A stretch of DNA of 64,000 nt, taken from contig NZ_JARADB010000001.1 of NCBI RefSeq assembly GCF_028765165.1, positions 1,116,001-1,180,000 of the forward strand, written 5' to 3'. Below are positions 17,885 to 26,138 of this stretch, one piece after another (within the stretch, counting starts at the first letter, position 1; each line of letters opens with the position of its first letter). The position numbers and the translations under genes are program-made. The notes beneath the pieces were generated by a model that did not search any database, was not told where the DNA came from, and worked only from the letters and a program-made list of their open reading frames with translations. The DNA is from Paenibacillus sp. MAHUQ-63 (GTDB lineage: Bacteria > Bacillota > Bacilli > Paenibacillales > NBRC-103111).

Positions 17885-18652
17885 TTATTGGGTTCTTGCT
17901 TTCAACCGTTTCAGCTCCGCGACAATGACGAAGGATACGATGACGAGCAGGAACCAGGACACGATTTTGGCCGGATGCACCACATGCCACGCATGGCTTT
18001 GATTAGGATACTTCCAGGCTCCGAAGTAGGTCGCGATATTTTCGGCAATCCATATAAAAAATCCGACACACAGAAAACCAACCGGTATCGACATTCGGTA
18101 CAGGCTCCGGTCTAACCGAAACTGGATGTGCGACTTAAAAAATAAAAGACACAGCAGGGCAATCAATATATACCGGATGTCGTACACGGCGTGATGCGTG
18201 AAAAAATTCAAATAGATGCAGGCGCCAAACGGAATGCAGACCCATTTGGAGGGATAGGAGATGAGCGTCAGATCCAACCTCCGCCAAGCCTGGCATATAT
18301 AACTGGCTACACTAGCGTACATAAAACCGCTGTAGAGCGGCACTCCCCATACTTTGCTGTAGGCTTCCTCCGGGTAGCTCCACGATCCCATATGGACTTT
18401 GAATACCTCGAGTACAATGCCGATGATGTGAAAAAGACAAATGACCAGCAGCTCGTCCTTCGTCTCGAGCTTGCTCGCGAACATGCCGATCTGTATCAAG
18501 ATGCACCCTGCCAGGATAAGGTCATACCTGGAAATCCCCGGCACATCCACAAACTTCGTGATGGCCAGCAGCATGAAGATGCCGACTGGGAATATGCAGC
18601 ACATTGCTTCTTGGTACGTAAAAACCGCCAGCTTCCTCCATGCCCCTCTCAT
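17885..18652 (-). CDS. DUF817 family integral membrane protein
   Basis: A 255-residue protein with about eight hydrophobic segments, matching DUF817 membrane proteins (Bacillus YoaT-like) in length and in motifs such as VHMGSWSYPEEAYSKVWGVP, FFTHHAVYD and YFGAWKYPNQSHAWHVVHP. The conserved His, Trp and Tyr residues at membrane borders suggest a metal- or ligand-binding polytopic protein, but the family has no agreed function. The ATG at 18652 follows GGAGGGGG with normal spacing. A possible -10 TATAAT lies at 18713-18708 upstream, so the gene may also be transcribed independently of the cluster. It sits between a heparinase-like gene and a glycosidase gene, an unusual place for it. Confidence 0.8.
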   Translation of the reverse strand: MRGAWRKLAVFTYQEAMCCIFPVGIFMLLAITKFVDVPGISRYDLILAGCILIQIGMFASKLETKDELLVICLFHIIGIVLEVFKVHMGSWSYPEEAYSKVWGVPLYSGFMYASVASYICQAWRRLDLTLISYPSKWVCIPFGACIYLNFFTHHAVYDIRYILIALLCLLFFKSHIQFRLDRSLYRMSIPVGFLCVGFFIWIAENIATYFGAWKYPNQSHAWHVVHPAKIVSWFLLVIVSFVIVAELKRLKARTQ

Positions 18653-18826
18653 TGCACAGCCCCCTCCAATCGTTCTCTCTATCTATTACATGAAATAGAC
18701 GATTGGAATTATACATAAGATTATTCGAGGTGAAAGAGGCAAATCAGCAAGTGGAGGCTGAGCCGCTGCAAAGTTGAGCGGCAGTGGAGCAGCAAGGCGG
18801 GAGCAGTGCTAAGCAGCCCTGCGGCT

Positions 18827-20992
18827 TCATTCCCGGATCAGCCCGGCCTCCGCCCGGCTGAGATCCAAATCATACCGCAGCCGGCCGCCCGGCTTCGTCA
18901 GCTCGATGCGATACGCATCGCCGCCAAGCTCCTCGACCAGGAGCTTGCTTGGCGCCCCGGATCGCGAATCCCCGCTCGCCGGCTCATAGTGCAGCGCCTG
19001 AATGAACAGCACGGCGCGCTCGGCAGCCGCCCGCTGGATCAGCGAAGTGCGGTTCCCGCTCGGCGGATTGTCCGGCGTGAGAGCGGCGTACATGTCCGAC
19101 GGCTGCGAGCACCAGATCAGCTGTGCAAGCTCGCCTTCGCGCAGCTCGTAGCGGAACACCCGCTCGCCGGCTGCCAGACGCCGCTTGTCCCTCAGCCACT
19201 TCTGATCAAGCCGGCTCAGCCGCTCCTCCGTTCGTGTCCATGAAGCTGCCGCATCGCTGCGCAGCTCGCCGCTGATATGCGTGCACAAGTGCACGTCGCG
19301 GGGCTCCGGCACGGTCACGCTCACGATATCGAGCATGTGGTCTTCGGCCAGCACATTCACCCGCCTGATCTGTACCCCGGCGTACGCCTCCACATCCCAC
19401 GGGCTCAGTTCCTTCGGAAGGATGATCGCATCCTTCATATAGAAATCGTCCCCGGACCAATCCACGGCTGTCTCGGCCCATGCTCCCCATGGCTGCCGGA
19501 CAAGCTGCACCAGCCTGCCGTCACGCGGAGGCTGGTCGGCGCCGCTGATACTTACCGTATTGTGCGAATACGTATGCTTGAACCAGCCGTAATGCGCGGG
19601 TATGCCGTATGCCGTCGTTCCCGGATCGACTAGAAGAGGCGTGCTGCCGCATACGACGGATAAACCCAGACGATCCATATGATCGTGCTCGCCGCCGAAC
19701 CTGCTGTGCTTCAGGATCGCCTGCCAGCCCGCTCCGTTAACCAGCTTCGTTAACCCGCTTGCGGGGAACGACTGCGTACGGTGGGTAGTCTCCCATAGCG
19801 CTAGCCTGCCGCTGTCGCTTGCACTTGCCGGCGCCTGCTCTTGTCTCGGCACCTGCTCCTGCTCCTGCACTTGTTCCGTCAACGGCTCCAGCTCCCGCCC
19901 GAACAGCAGCGCATACACCGAATCCCTGCGCACGGTTCTAACACCGCTGAATCGCGGATCCGCCCACTCTGTTCCGTAAGCTGTCAGCAGCAGTTCCTTA
20001 TAAATCTGATCCCCGTACACATCAAAGGCAATTTCGTAGTACCTCGTATACGTCCCTATGCTGTCCCCCAAGCCCGCATCGTTCAACGTCGGCATTGCAC
20101 CGCTTGGCAGCACAAGATGCAGAGGGTAGTCGAACATCGCCTTCAGCGCCTTGTTCGACCACACCTCCCATGGCGTTCCTTCGGCGATCAAGGCATAGTG
20201 GAGCAGGGATTGGAAGGCATAGAAGTGATACTGTACGTTCCCCTCGTACCATAAGCCATCCTCATAAACGCCGCGCGCCAATTGATCCTCCAAGCCGTAT
20301 TCGCCCGCAAGCCCCGCTTGCACGATCGCCTGATCGTCCAGCAGCAGCCCGATGGCTGCGATGGCGGAGGTGATCAGCACGGCGTGATTATGAATCTGCT
20401 TCTCCTTGTGCAGAATGAGGAACCGGGCGCACGGCTCCAGCAGCCCGCCGCGAATATGCGCTTCCTCTGCGGGGGTCAGATGGCCCCGAATCAAATCGAA
20501 GCCCAAGGCAAGATCCATGATCCAATGCGCCTCATCCAGCGTTTGTGCGAACAATTTGCCCGGACCGTTATACGGAATGTCTCCGTGCGTCTGATAGGAC
20601 TCATAGCAGTCCGCGTATGCGGTTAAATACGACTTCACCATGCCGATTCGCTTGACGTCGGGTTCAATCGCCGTCAGCAGCGCGATATGATACACGGCAC
20701 GGCCGATTTGCGTATGCGCAATGGACGTCCATGCAGAATTGAAGGGCTCCCCTGTCCGTTCCTTGCCGCAGGTGGGACATTGATGACTGAACGGCGAATG
20801 CCACTCGAAGCTGAGCCGCGTCCCGTCCTCATGACAGTAGTAATAGTGCGTCCACTGGCCTTGCTCGTTCATTCGAATCGTATACGTAATGCGCGAAGCC
20901 TCCTCCGCTTCCTTCCGCAGAAGAGCGATTCCTTCATCGAATTCCGGCCGCGCCGCGTTGGCGCGGAGCCGGTCCAACCTTCTCTTATCCAT
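18827..20992 (-). CDS. Heparinase II/III family polysaccharide lyase-like protein, cytoplasmic
   Basis: A 721-residue protein without a signal peptide. An alpha-helical toroid region (residues ~90-370) contains IHNHAVLITSAIAAIG, and a C-terminal beta region holds RFGGEHDHMDRLGLSV, LLVDPGTTAYG and WFKHTYSHNTVSISG, the pattern of heparinase II/III C-terminal domains, with His and Tyr residues used in beta-elimination. A CPTCGKE motif with a second Cys pair absent may be a partial zinc site near residue 75. The family cleaves uronic-acid-containing glycans, so with the neighbouring transporter it probably processes imported acidic oligosaccharide. A GAAGGAGGGAAGGG site precedes the ATG. It lies 34 nt downstream of the permease gene, in operon spacing. 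Confidence 0.82.
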   Translation of the reverse strand: MDKRRLDRLRANAARPEFDEGIALLRKEAEEASRITYTIRMNEQGQWTHYYYCHEDGTRLSFEWHSPFSHQCPTCGKERTGEPFNSAWTSIAHTQIGRAVYHIALLTAIEPDVKRIGMVKSYLTAYADCYESYQTHGDIPYNGPGKLFAQTLDEAHWIMDLALGFDLIRGHLTPAEEAHIRGGLLEPCARFLILHKEKQIHNHAVLITSAIAAIGLLLDDQAIVQAGLAGEYGLEDQLARGVYEDGLWYEGNVQYHFYAFQSLLHYALIAEGTPWEVWSNKALKAMFDYPLHLVLPSGAMPTLNDAGLGDSIGTYTRYYEIAFDVYGDQIYKELLLTAYGTEWADPRFSGVRTVRRDSVYALLFGRELEPLTEQVQEQEQVPRQEQAPASASDSGRLALWETTHRTQSFPASGLTKLVNGAGWQAILKHSRFGGEHDHMDRLGLSVVCGSTPLLVDPGTTAYGIPAHYGWFKHTYSHNTVSISGADQPPRDGRLVQLVRQPWGAWAETAVDWSGDDFYMKDAIILPKELSPWDVEAYAGVQIRRVNVLAEDHMLDIVSVTVPEPRDVHLCTHISGELRSDAAASWTRTEERLSRLDQKWLRDKRRLAAGERVFRYELREGELAQLIWCSQPSDMYAALTPDNPPSGNRTSLIQRAAAERAVLFIQALHYEPASGDSRSGAPSKLLVEELGGDAYRIELTKPGGRLRYDLDLSRAEAGLIRE

Positions 20993-21026
20993 ACCCTTCC
21001 CTCCTTCAATACGGGAGTGATTCGCT

Positions 21027-21920
21027 CTAACCCTTGAGCGATCCTGCCGTCATCTGCATAAATGATCGATTCGCAACCATATAAACGAGCAGCAAAGGGA
21101 GGATCGATAAGCACGCGCCCGCCAGCATATAGTGTGTTTGGACCGCAGCCGACGCGCCATAGCGCAAATAGGACAGGCCTACGGTCAGCGTCTGCAGCTT
21201 CGGATTCGTCATCGTGAACACGAGCGGACGCAAATATTCGTTCCATGCCCCGCAAAATGTAAACAAGGCGCCTACGCCCAACCCCGGACGCATCAGCGGC
21301 AAAATGATCCGCCAGAATATGCCGCCGCTGCTGCAGCCGTCAATTCGCGCAGCCTCATCTAATTCCCGGGAAATACCTTGCAGGAAACTTAGCAAAATAA
21401 AGAAAATATACGCATGTCCGCTTACGAGAATAAGGACGACGCCCCAAAGATTCGTATGCAGGTGGAGCTTCACCATCAGCTCGAATTGCGGCCGGATGAC
21501 GACAGCGCCGATGGAGATGAACATCGTGGCGGCTTGTATGCCGACGAACAGCTTTTTGCCGGGAAAGCTCATCCGGTCTACCACGTACGCTGCCATCGAG
21601 GCCACGACCAGCGTGCCGATCGTTGTCATGCCGCTTAAGAACAGAGAGTTCCATGTAAAACGGGCGAAGTTCGCCTGTATCCAGGCTTCCTTGTAATTCA
21701 TGAACTGCCAGGAGGCCGGAATTATCGAGCCCCCTTTCGTAATCTCATGATTGGACATGAGCGAGCCCAGAAAAGTGACAACGACCGGAAAGGCGATGAG
21801 CACCGCCGTAAGCAGCAAGAAGATCCAAAGCAGGCATCTTCCGCCGAATTGGCCGATCGAGAAGGATTGCGTTCTCTTGTTGACCCCGAGCTTCCCCGGA
21901 GCCGTTTCCATAACTTCCAT
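21027..21920 (-). CDS. Carbohydrate ABC transporter permease (MalG type)
   Basis: A 297-residue inner-membrane subunit of a CUT1 sugar importer. About six hydrophobic segments are visible. The EAA loop reads ELDEAARIDGCSSGGIFWRI, with a Cys replacing the usual Ala of DGA; this loop docks onto the ATPase. A GGAAGCGGGG site precedes the ATG, and the MalF-type gene ends 16 nt upstream. No ATPase gene is in the cluster, which is usual for transporters served by a shared MsmX/UgpC-type ATPase. Confidence 0.9.
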   Translation of the reverse strand: MEVMETAPGKLGVNKRTQSFSIGQFGGRCLLWIFLLLTAVLIAFPVVVTFLGSLMSNHEITKGGSIIPASWQFMNYKEAWIQANFARFTWNSLFLSGMTTIGTLVVASMAAYVVDRMSFPGKKLFVGIQAATMFISIGAVVIRPQFELMVKLHLHTNLWGVVLILVSGHAYIFFILLSFLQGISRELDEAARIDGCSSGGIFWRIILPLMRPGLGVGALFTFCGAWNEYLRPLVFTMTNPKLQTLTVGLSYLRYGASAAVQTHYMLAGACLSILPLLLVYMVANRSFMQMTAGSLKG

Positions 21921-21936
21921 AATCCCCGCTTCCTCC

Positions 21937-22833
21937 CTATTGAAGTTTGTTCAAGCGTCTGGACATCGCGTGGTATGCCAGCGTGATGATGCCTACAATA
22001 ACGGCTGTCACGAATCCGACCGCGCTGCCATAGCCGAACTGCTGATCCGTCACGGTGCCGGATGGCGTTGGGAAGAACAGCTTGTATACGTATAGATACA
22101 TGACTTCCGTCTTGCCGACAGGTCCGCCTTCCGTGAGTACCATGATGCTTTCGTACCCCTTGAGCGAGTTGATGATGGCCAGCATGATCACGATCTGCAG
22201 CACCGGACCCAGCATCGGGATCGTTAAATACCAGAACTGCTGCCATTTATTCGCACCGTCGAGCGATGAGCTTTCGTAAACGTCGTTAGGAATATTTTGA
22301 AGACCGGCCAGGAACAGCAGCATGTAGTTGCCGACAGCCCCCCATACGGCGATAATGATCGTCGTCAGCATGGCGTGTTGAGGCCCGAGCCAATCGATTC
22401 TTTCGGAGATGATATGAAACTTCAGCAAATATTGATTCAAGATACCGTTATATGAGTTGAAAATAATGAAGAAAACGACCGCCATAACGGCGGAGCTAAT
22501 AATCGTCGGCATGAAATAAATCGCCCTCAGCCAGTTGCGGCCGCGGAGCTTCCCGTTCAGAATAACGGCCAGCACCAAGCATAATGGCAGTGTAATGATC
22601 AACTTTCCGCCTGCATAAATGAACGTGTTCCATACGGAATGCCAGTACTGCGAATCCTCCATCAGCCTTCGGAAATTATCCAAACCGATAAACGAGGCTT
22701 CCCCAAAGCCTTTGTAATCGTAAAACATGTAACGGATCGCCCAAGCGATCGGATAGACCCCCAGCACCATGGTCAGCAGAAAGCTTGGAAACAAAAACAA
22801 ATATGAAAACCCGATCTGACGAGTCCGGTTCAT
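21937..22833 (-). CDS. Carbohydrate ABC transporter permease (MalF/UgpA type)
   Basis: A 298-residue polytopic protein starting MNRTRQIGFSYLFLFPSFLL after a strong AGGAGGGG site. About six transmembrane segments are apparent. The EAA loop reads DVYESSSLDGANKWQQFWYL. It forms the heterodimeric channel with the following MalG-type permease and receives sugar from the lipoprotein encoded just upstream. It belongs to the CUT1 group, which transports oligosaccharides and glycerol phosphates; specificity cannot be read from sequence alone. Confidence 0.9.
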   Translation of the reverse strand: MNRTRQIGFSYLFLFPSFLLTMVLGVYPIAWAIRYMFYDYKGFGEASFIGLDNFRRLMEDSQYWHSVWNTFIYAGGKLIITLPLCLVLAVILNGKLRGRNWLRAIYFMPTIISSAVMAVVFFIIFNSYNGILNQYLLKFHIISERIDWLGPQHAMLTTIIIAVWGAVGNYMLLFLAGLQNIPNDVYESSSLDGANKWQQFWYLTIPMLGPVLQIVIMLAIINSLKGYESIMVLTEGGPVGKTEVMYLYVYKLFFPTPSGTVTDQQFGYGSAVGFVTAVIVGIITLAYHAMSRRLNKLQ

Positions 22834-22918
22834 CCCATTCCCCTCCTGTTATCTCTGTCATTAGAGAGCGAGAGTGGAGCTCATCACTCCACCCTCGCGG
22901 CAAATCCGGCTATGCGGT

Positions 22919-24313
22919 TTACTTCGCCATCAATTTCATTGGATCGAAGTTCGGATTCGGCTGAACTTTCACAGTGCCTTTGGCCACAGCTTTATCGAGC
23001 GCTTCGTTGTAGCGTTTGTTCAAATCTTGCGTAATTTGATCCAGGTTCCCGCCGCTGATCATATATTTGAAGAACGCATCGTTGTATTTCATCCCTTCCA
23101 CCGTAACCGTAGGCTGCAGCGGCCAAGTGCCGTCGTTGCCGGTCGGCAGGAAGCCCTCGATGCCTTTGATTTCCGGTTTTTTGGCAACAGAGGAGATCGA
23201 CGGCACCATCGATAAGCCGAAGCCTTTCTCATGGTACGTTTTCAACACTTCGTCGGCATACATGAACTGCATGAATTTCCATGCTTGGTCGGCGTTTTTG
23301 GTCGTATTGGAGATAGAGAGCCATTGGCCGCCCAAGAAGGAGCTTGCGCCCTTGACCGTTCCGTCAATCGTCGGTACCGGTGCCGCGGCCCACTCGATTT
23401 TGGCCGGGAATTGATTCGCATATACGCCCGGCTCCGAGGAGAAGGAGATGTACATGCCGATTTTGCCTTCTGCGAACTGCGCGCGCAGCGGGTCGATATC
23501 CAGCGATTCCATGCCTGGCAGCGTGCTGCCGTCGTCCACCATTTGCTTGAACGATTGAATGATATCTTTGTAACCCGTGAAATCGAACTTGGCGGTTTTA
23601 AAATCGTAACCGAATCCGCCGAATCCGCTTGCTTCCGCGATCACGCGGGCCGAACGGCCAAGCGCGCTTTCCGGGCTCTTGAAATTAAGGGCGAAGCCGT
23701 AGGAGCCGGAAGCTTTGCCGACTGCCGTTATTTTCTTCGCATCCTCGACCATTTCTTTCAAAGTTTTCGGAGGAGCGGTAATGCCGGCCTTCGCGAAAAG
23801 CTCTTTGTTATACACGAGGCGCAGCGTGGAACCGTAGTTCGGAAGGCTGTACATTTTGCCGTCGATGCGGTTAAAGTCGTCGATGATCGGGAATTTCTTC
23901 TTCATATCGTCGGTTAGATACGAATCGATCGGCTTCAGATAGCCTTTTTGCGCGAATGGCTGGATCGTATTTTCCTTCACGCGCATAACATCCGGTGCTT
24001 GTCCGGAAGCGAAGGCCAGGTCGATCGCTTGGTTGAAATCCTCCGTTTTAACGACCATTTCGACCTCGATGTTATCGGTGTTCGTTTCGTTGAATTTCTG
24101 AACAACGCTTTTGATATAATCCATATCGTGGCGGTCGCCCGTCCAATATTGGAGCTTCGTTTTATCTTTCTTCGCAGGCGCTGAGCTGGCGGCTCCTTCC
24201 GCCGGTTTGCCGGAAGCTGCCGGGGTAGTTGCGGCATTGTTGCCGGAGCTGCATGCCGCCAGACTGCTTGCGAGCAGTACGCTTAACGTGACCGTCCCTA
24301 ATCTTTTTACCAT
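22919..24313 (-). CDS. Sugar ABC transporter substrate-binding lipoprotein (family 1)
   Basis: A 464-residue extracellular solute-binding protein. The signal peptide ends in the lipobox LAAC (Cys21), so the mature protein is lipid-anchored on the outer face of the membrane. A Ser/Ala/Pro linker follows, then the family 1 fold with KLQYWTGDRHDMDYIKSVVQ and SGQAPDVMRV. A GGGAGG site precedes the ATG. The ~180-nt region upstream carries only a weak -10 (TATAAG), as expected for a promoter activated by the AraC-type regulator encoded next to it. It delivers substrate to the two permeases downstream; the ligand is likely an oligosaccharide handled by the heparinase-like and GH106-like enzymes. Confidence 0.9.
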   Translation of the reverse strand: MVKRLGTVTLSVLLASSLAACSSGNNAATTPAASGKPAEGAASSAPAKKDKTKLQYWTGDRHDMDYIKSVVQKFNETNTDNIEVEMVVKTEDFNQAIDLAFASGQAPDVMRVKENTIQPFAQKGYLKPIDSYLTDDMKKKFPIIDDFNRIDGKMYSLPNYGSTLRLVYNKELFAKAGITAPPKTLKEMVEDAKKITAVGKASGSYGFALNFKSPESALGRSARVIAEASGFGGFGYDFKTAKFDFTGYKDIIQSFKQMVDDGSTLPGMESLDIDPLRAQFAEGKIGMYISFSSEPGVYANQFPAKIEWAAAPVPTIDGTVKGASSFLGGQWLSISNTTKNADQAWKFMQFMYADEVLKTYHEKGFGLSMVPSISSVAKKPEIKGIEGFLPTGNDGTWPLQPTVTVEGMKYNDAFFKYMISGGNLDQITQDLNKRYNEALDKAVAKGTVKVQPNPNFDPMKLMAK

Positions 24314-24497
24314 GTTGTAATCCTCCCTTTGGTTTGCGAACCCGCAGCGCTAGCTGCGATTGTGCCTTCTCTTTACACTTCTTATACTAAAAGAATTCGC
24401 ATCCTCTGATAATGTGGTGGACTCGTGAACGAGGGCAGGTTTTTCTATATTTGCATCGGGAGAGGACCTCCCATAAGGCTGAACAGCCCCTCCTAAA

Positions 24498-24533
24498 ACA
24501 AAAGGCAAGCCCTCCTCACGGAGAAGGCTTGCC
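24498..24533 (-). terminator. Terminator after the cluster 1 response regulator gene
   Basis: On the minus strand GGCAAGCC/GGCTTGCC with a 14-nt loop is followed by TTTTGTTTT. The stem overlaps the last codons and stop of the regulator gene. It separates the regulatory genes from the transporter genes, which would then need their own activated promoter. Confidence 0.82.
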
Positions 24534-26138
24534 CAGAGCCGTTTCCTTAAATTCCGTCGGCGTCATGCCGGTCTGCTTCTTGAATACTTCGCTGAAATAG
24601 CGCCTGTGCTCATACCCAAGCCCCTGTGCAATTTCTTGCACCTGAAAATCCTCGATGAGCATCGCCTTCGCCCGTTCTATTTTCGCCTGTGTGACGAACT
24701 GCTGGAATGGCGTGCCTGTCACCTTCTTGAACAAATTGGAATAGTATCCCCAGCTTAAATTCACCTGTTTGGCGCAATGTTCCAGCGTCAAATCCTGATG
24801 CAGATTCGCTTTGATATAGTCCATCGAACGGTAAATGATTTTCTGCGACTCGCTGGCGCGCTCCTGATGAATCATCCGGCCGCCGGTTGCGCAGAGACGG
24901 ACGAACCACTCTTGATACTCCTGCCAATCCGCGCCGCCGTCGCTTCGGATCGCCTGCATGCCCGCCTCGAACTCCGCCAAGGAAGCACGCGGGAATTTCT
25001 CCGAAAGCACGCGCAGCATACGCAGCGCCAGTCCTTGCAGCAATCGCTCCACCATCCCCGGCTGCGGCCTGGCGGCCGCCCTTCCCATTTCGGCGAAAAT
25101 ATGCTGAATCCAGGCCATACATTTATCCTGATTGCCGGAGCGGAACGCGAACATGAACTCGTTCTCGCTTTCCTCGGTATAAATCCATTCAACCGGAAGG
25201 TCGGAGGTCTCCGCTTTATAGCTGAACGCCCCGTTCCCTCCCGTATAGAAATGATAAGAGAGCGCGCTAAGCGACTGCTGATAGCTCTTGGGCAGCTCCT
25301 GCACCTTCCCCGCTGCGAGGCCGATGCCGATGGAGATCGTGAACTTCGTATGCCGTGCGATATTGGCGCAGCATTGATCCGCAATCGTCATCGGAAGCTC
25401 GCTATTCCCCATATTCAGAATGCAAATATACCGGTTGAACGCTTCCCGGAAAACGACCGCCGACGTATAGGAAGCGATGGTTTCCTCTACGATATTTTGC
25501 AGGGAGAATCGCGCGAGCTCCAGCTCCTTCACGGGAACCTCAGCATATTTGTCCGTAAACTGGTCGATCTGGATCGTCAGCACGACCATGGGCGGTTTCA
25601 GGGCATGAATGTCCAGAAAGCTCGTCAGCTTCGCCAGCTCGGCTTCGTTCATCTGGTGATGCACAAGCAGCGACAAGTATTCCTGACGCAGCGCGGGCAT
25701 GCTTTCTTTCATTTTCTGCTCCAAGGCCAGAACATGGCTGCGGTTCAGGTTCTCCTGCTCCCACACCTCTTTGGCTTTGACCACCGCTGCCACAATCTGA
25801 TCGATGGAAAACGGCTTCTTCACATAGTCCAGCGCGCCGTACTGAATCGCCTTCTGGGCATAATCAAAATCCGTATACGCGCTGAGTATGACGACCTTGC
25901 TGCCGGGCAGCAGCTCCAGAATACGGCGGGTCATCTCCAAACCATCCATTTTCGGCATGCGAATATCGGTCAGAATGATGTCCGGACGGCTCTCGCGGAT
26001 CATCGCAAGCCCTTCCTCGCCGTTCGTCGCGCTGCCGACGACTTCAATCCCATGGTTCGCCCACGGAATTTTGGTTGCAATCATCTCGACGACACTGCGA
26101 ATGTCATCCACCACACACAGCTTAACCAGCCGGCTCAT
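24516..26138 (-). CDS. AraC-type response regulator (YesN family), cluster 1
   Basis: A 540-residue regulator. Residues 1-125 are a receiver domain: acidic pair in VVDD, phospho-acceptor Asp58 in ILTDIRMPKMDG and the conserved Lys in YVKKP. A long central region follows, and the last ~100 residues are an AraC double helix-turn-helix (LTLEHCAKQVNLSWGYYSNL and VQEIAQGLGYEHRRYFSEVF). The ATG at 26138 follows GAGGAGG; longer in-frame starts lack a site. It overlaps the sensor kinase gene by 17 nt, which implies translational coupling. It probably activates the lipoprotein-permease-enzyme operon immediately downstream. Confidence 0.92.
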   Translation of the reverse strand: MSRLVKLCVVDDIRSVVEMIATKIPWANHGIEVVGSATNGEEGLAMIRESRPDIILTDIRMPKMDGLEMTRRILELLPGSKVVILSAYTDFDYAQKAIQYGALDYVKKPFSIDQIVAAVVKAKEVWEQENLNRSHVLALEQKMKESMPALRQEYLSLLVHHQMNEAELAKLTSFLDIHALKPPMVVLTIQIDQFTDKYAEVPVKELELARFSLQNIVEETIASYTSAVVFREAFNRYICILNMGNSELPMTIADQCCANIARHTKFTISIGIGLAAGKVQELPKSYQQSLSALSYHFYTGGNGAFSYKAETSDLPVEWIYTEESENEFMFAFRSGNQDKCMAWIQHIFAEMGRAAARPQPGMVERLLQGLALRMLRVLSEKFPRASLAEFEAGMQAIRSDGGADWQEYQEWFVRLCATGGRMIHQERASESQKIIYRSMDYIKANLHQDLTLEHCAKQVNLSWGYYSNLFKKVTGTPFQQFVTQAKIERAKAMLIEDFQVQEIAQGLGYEHRRYFSEVFKKQTGMTPTEFKETALGKPSP

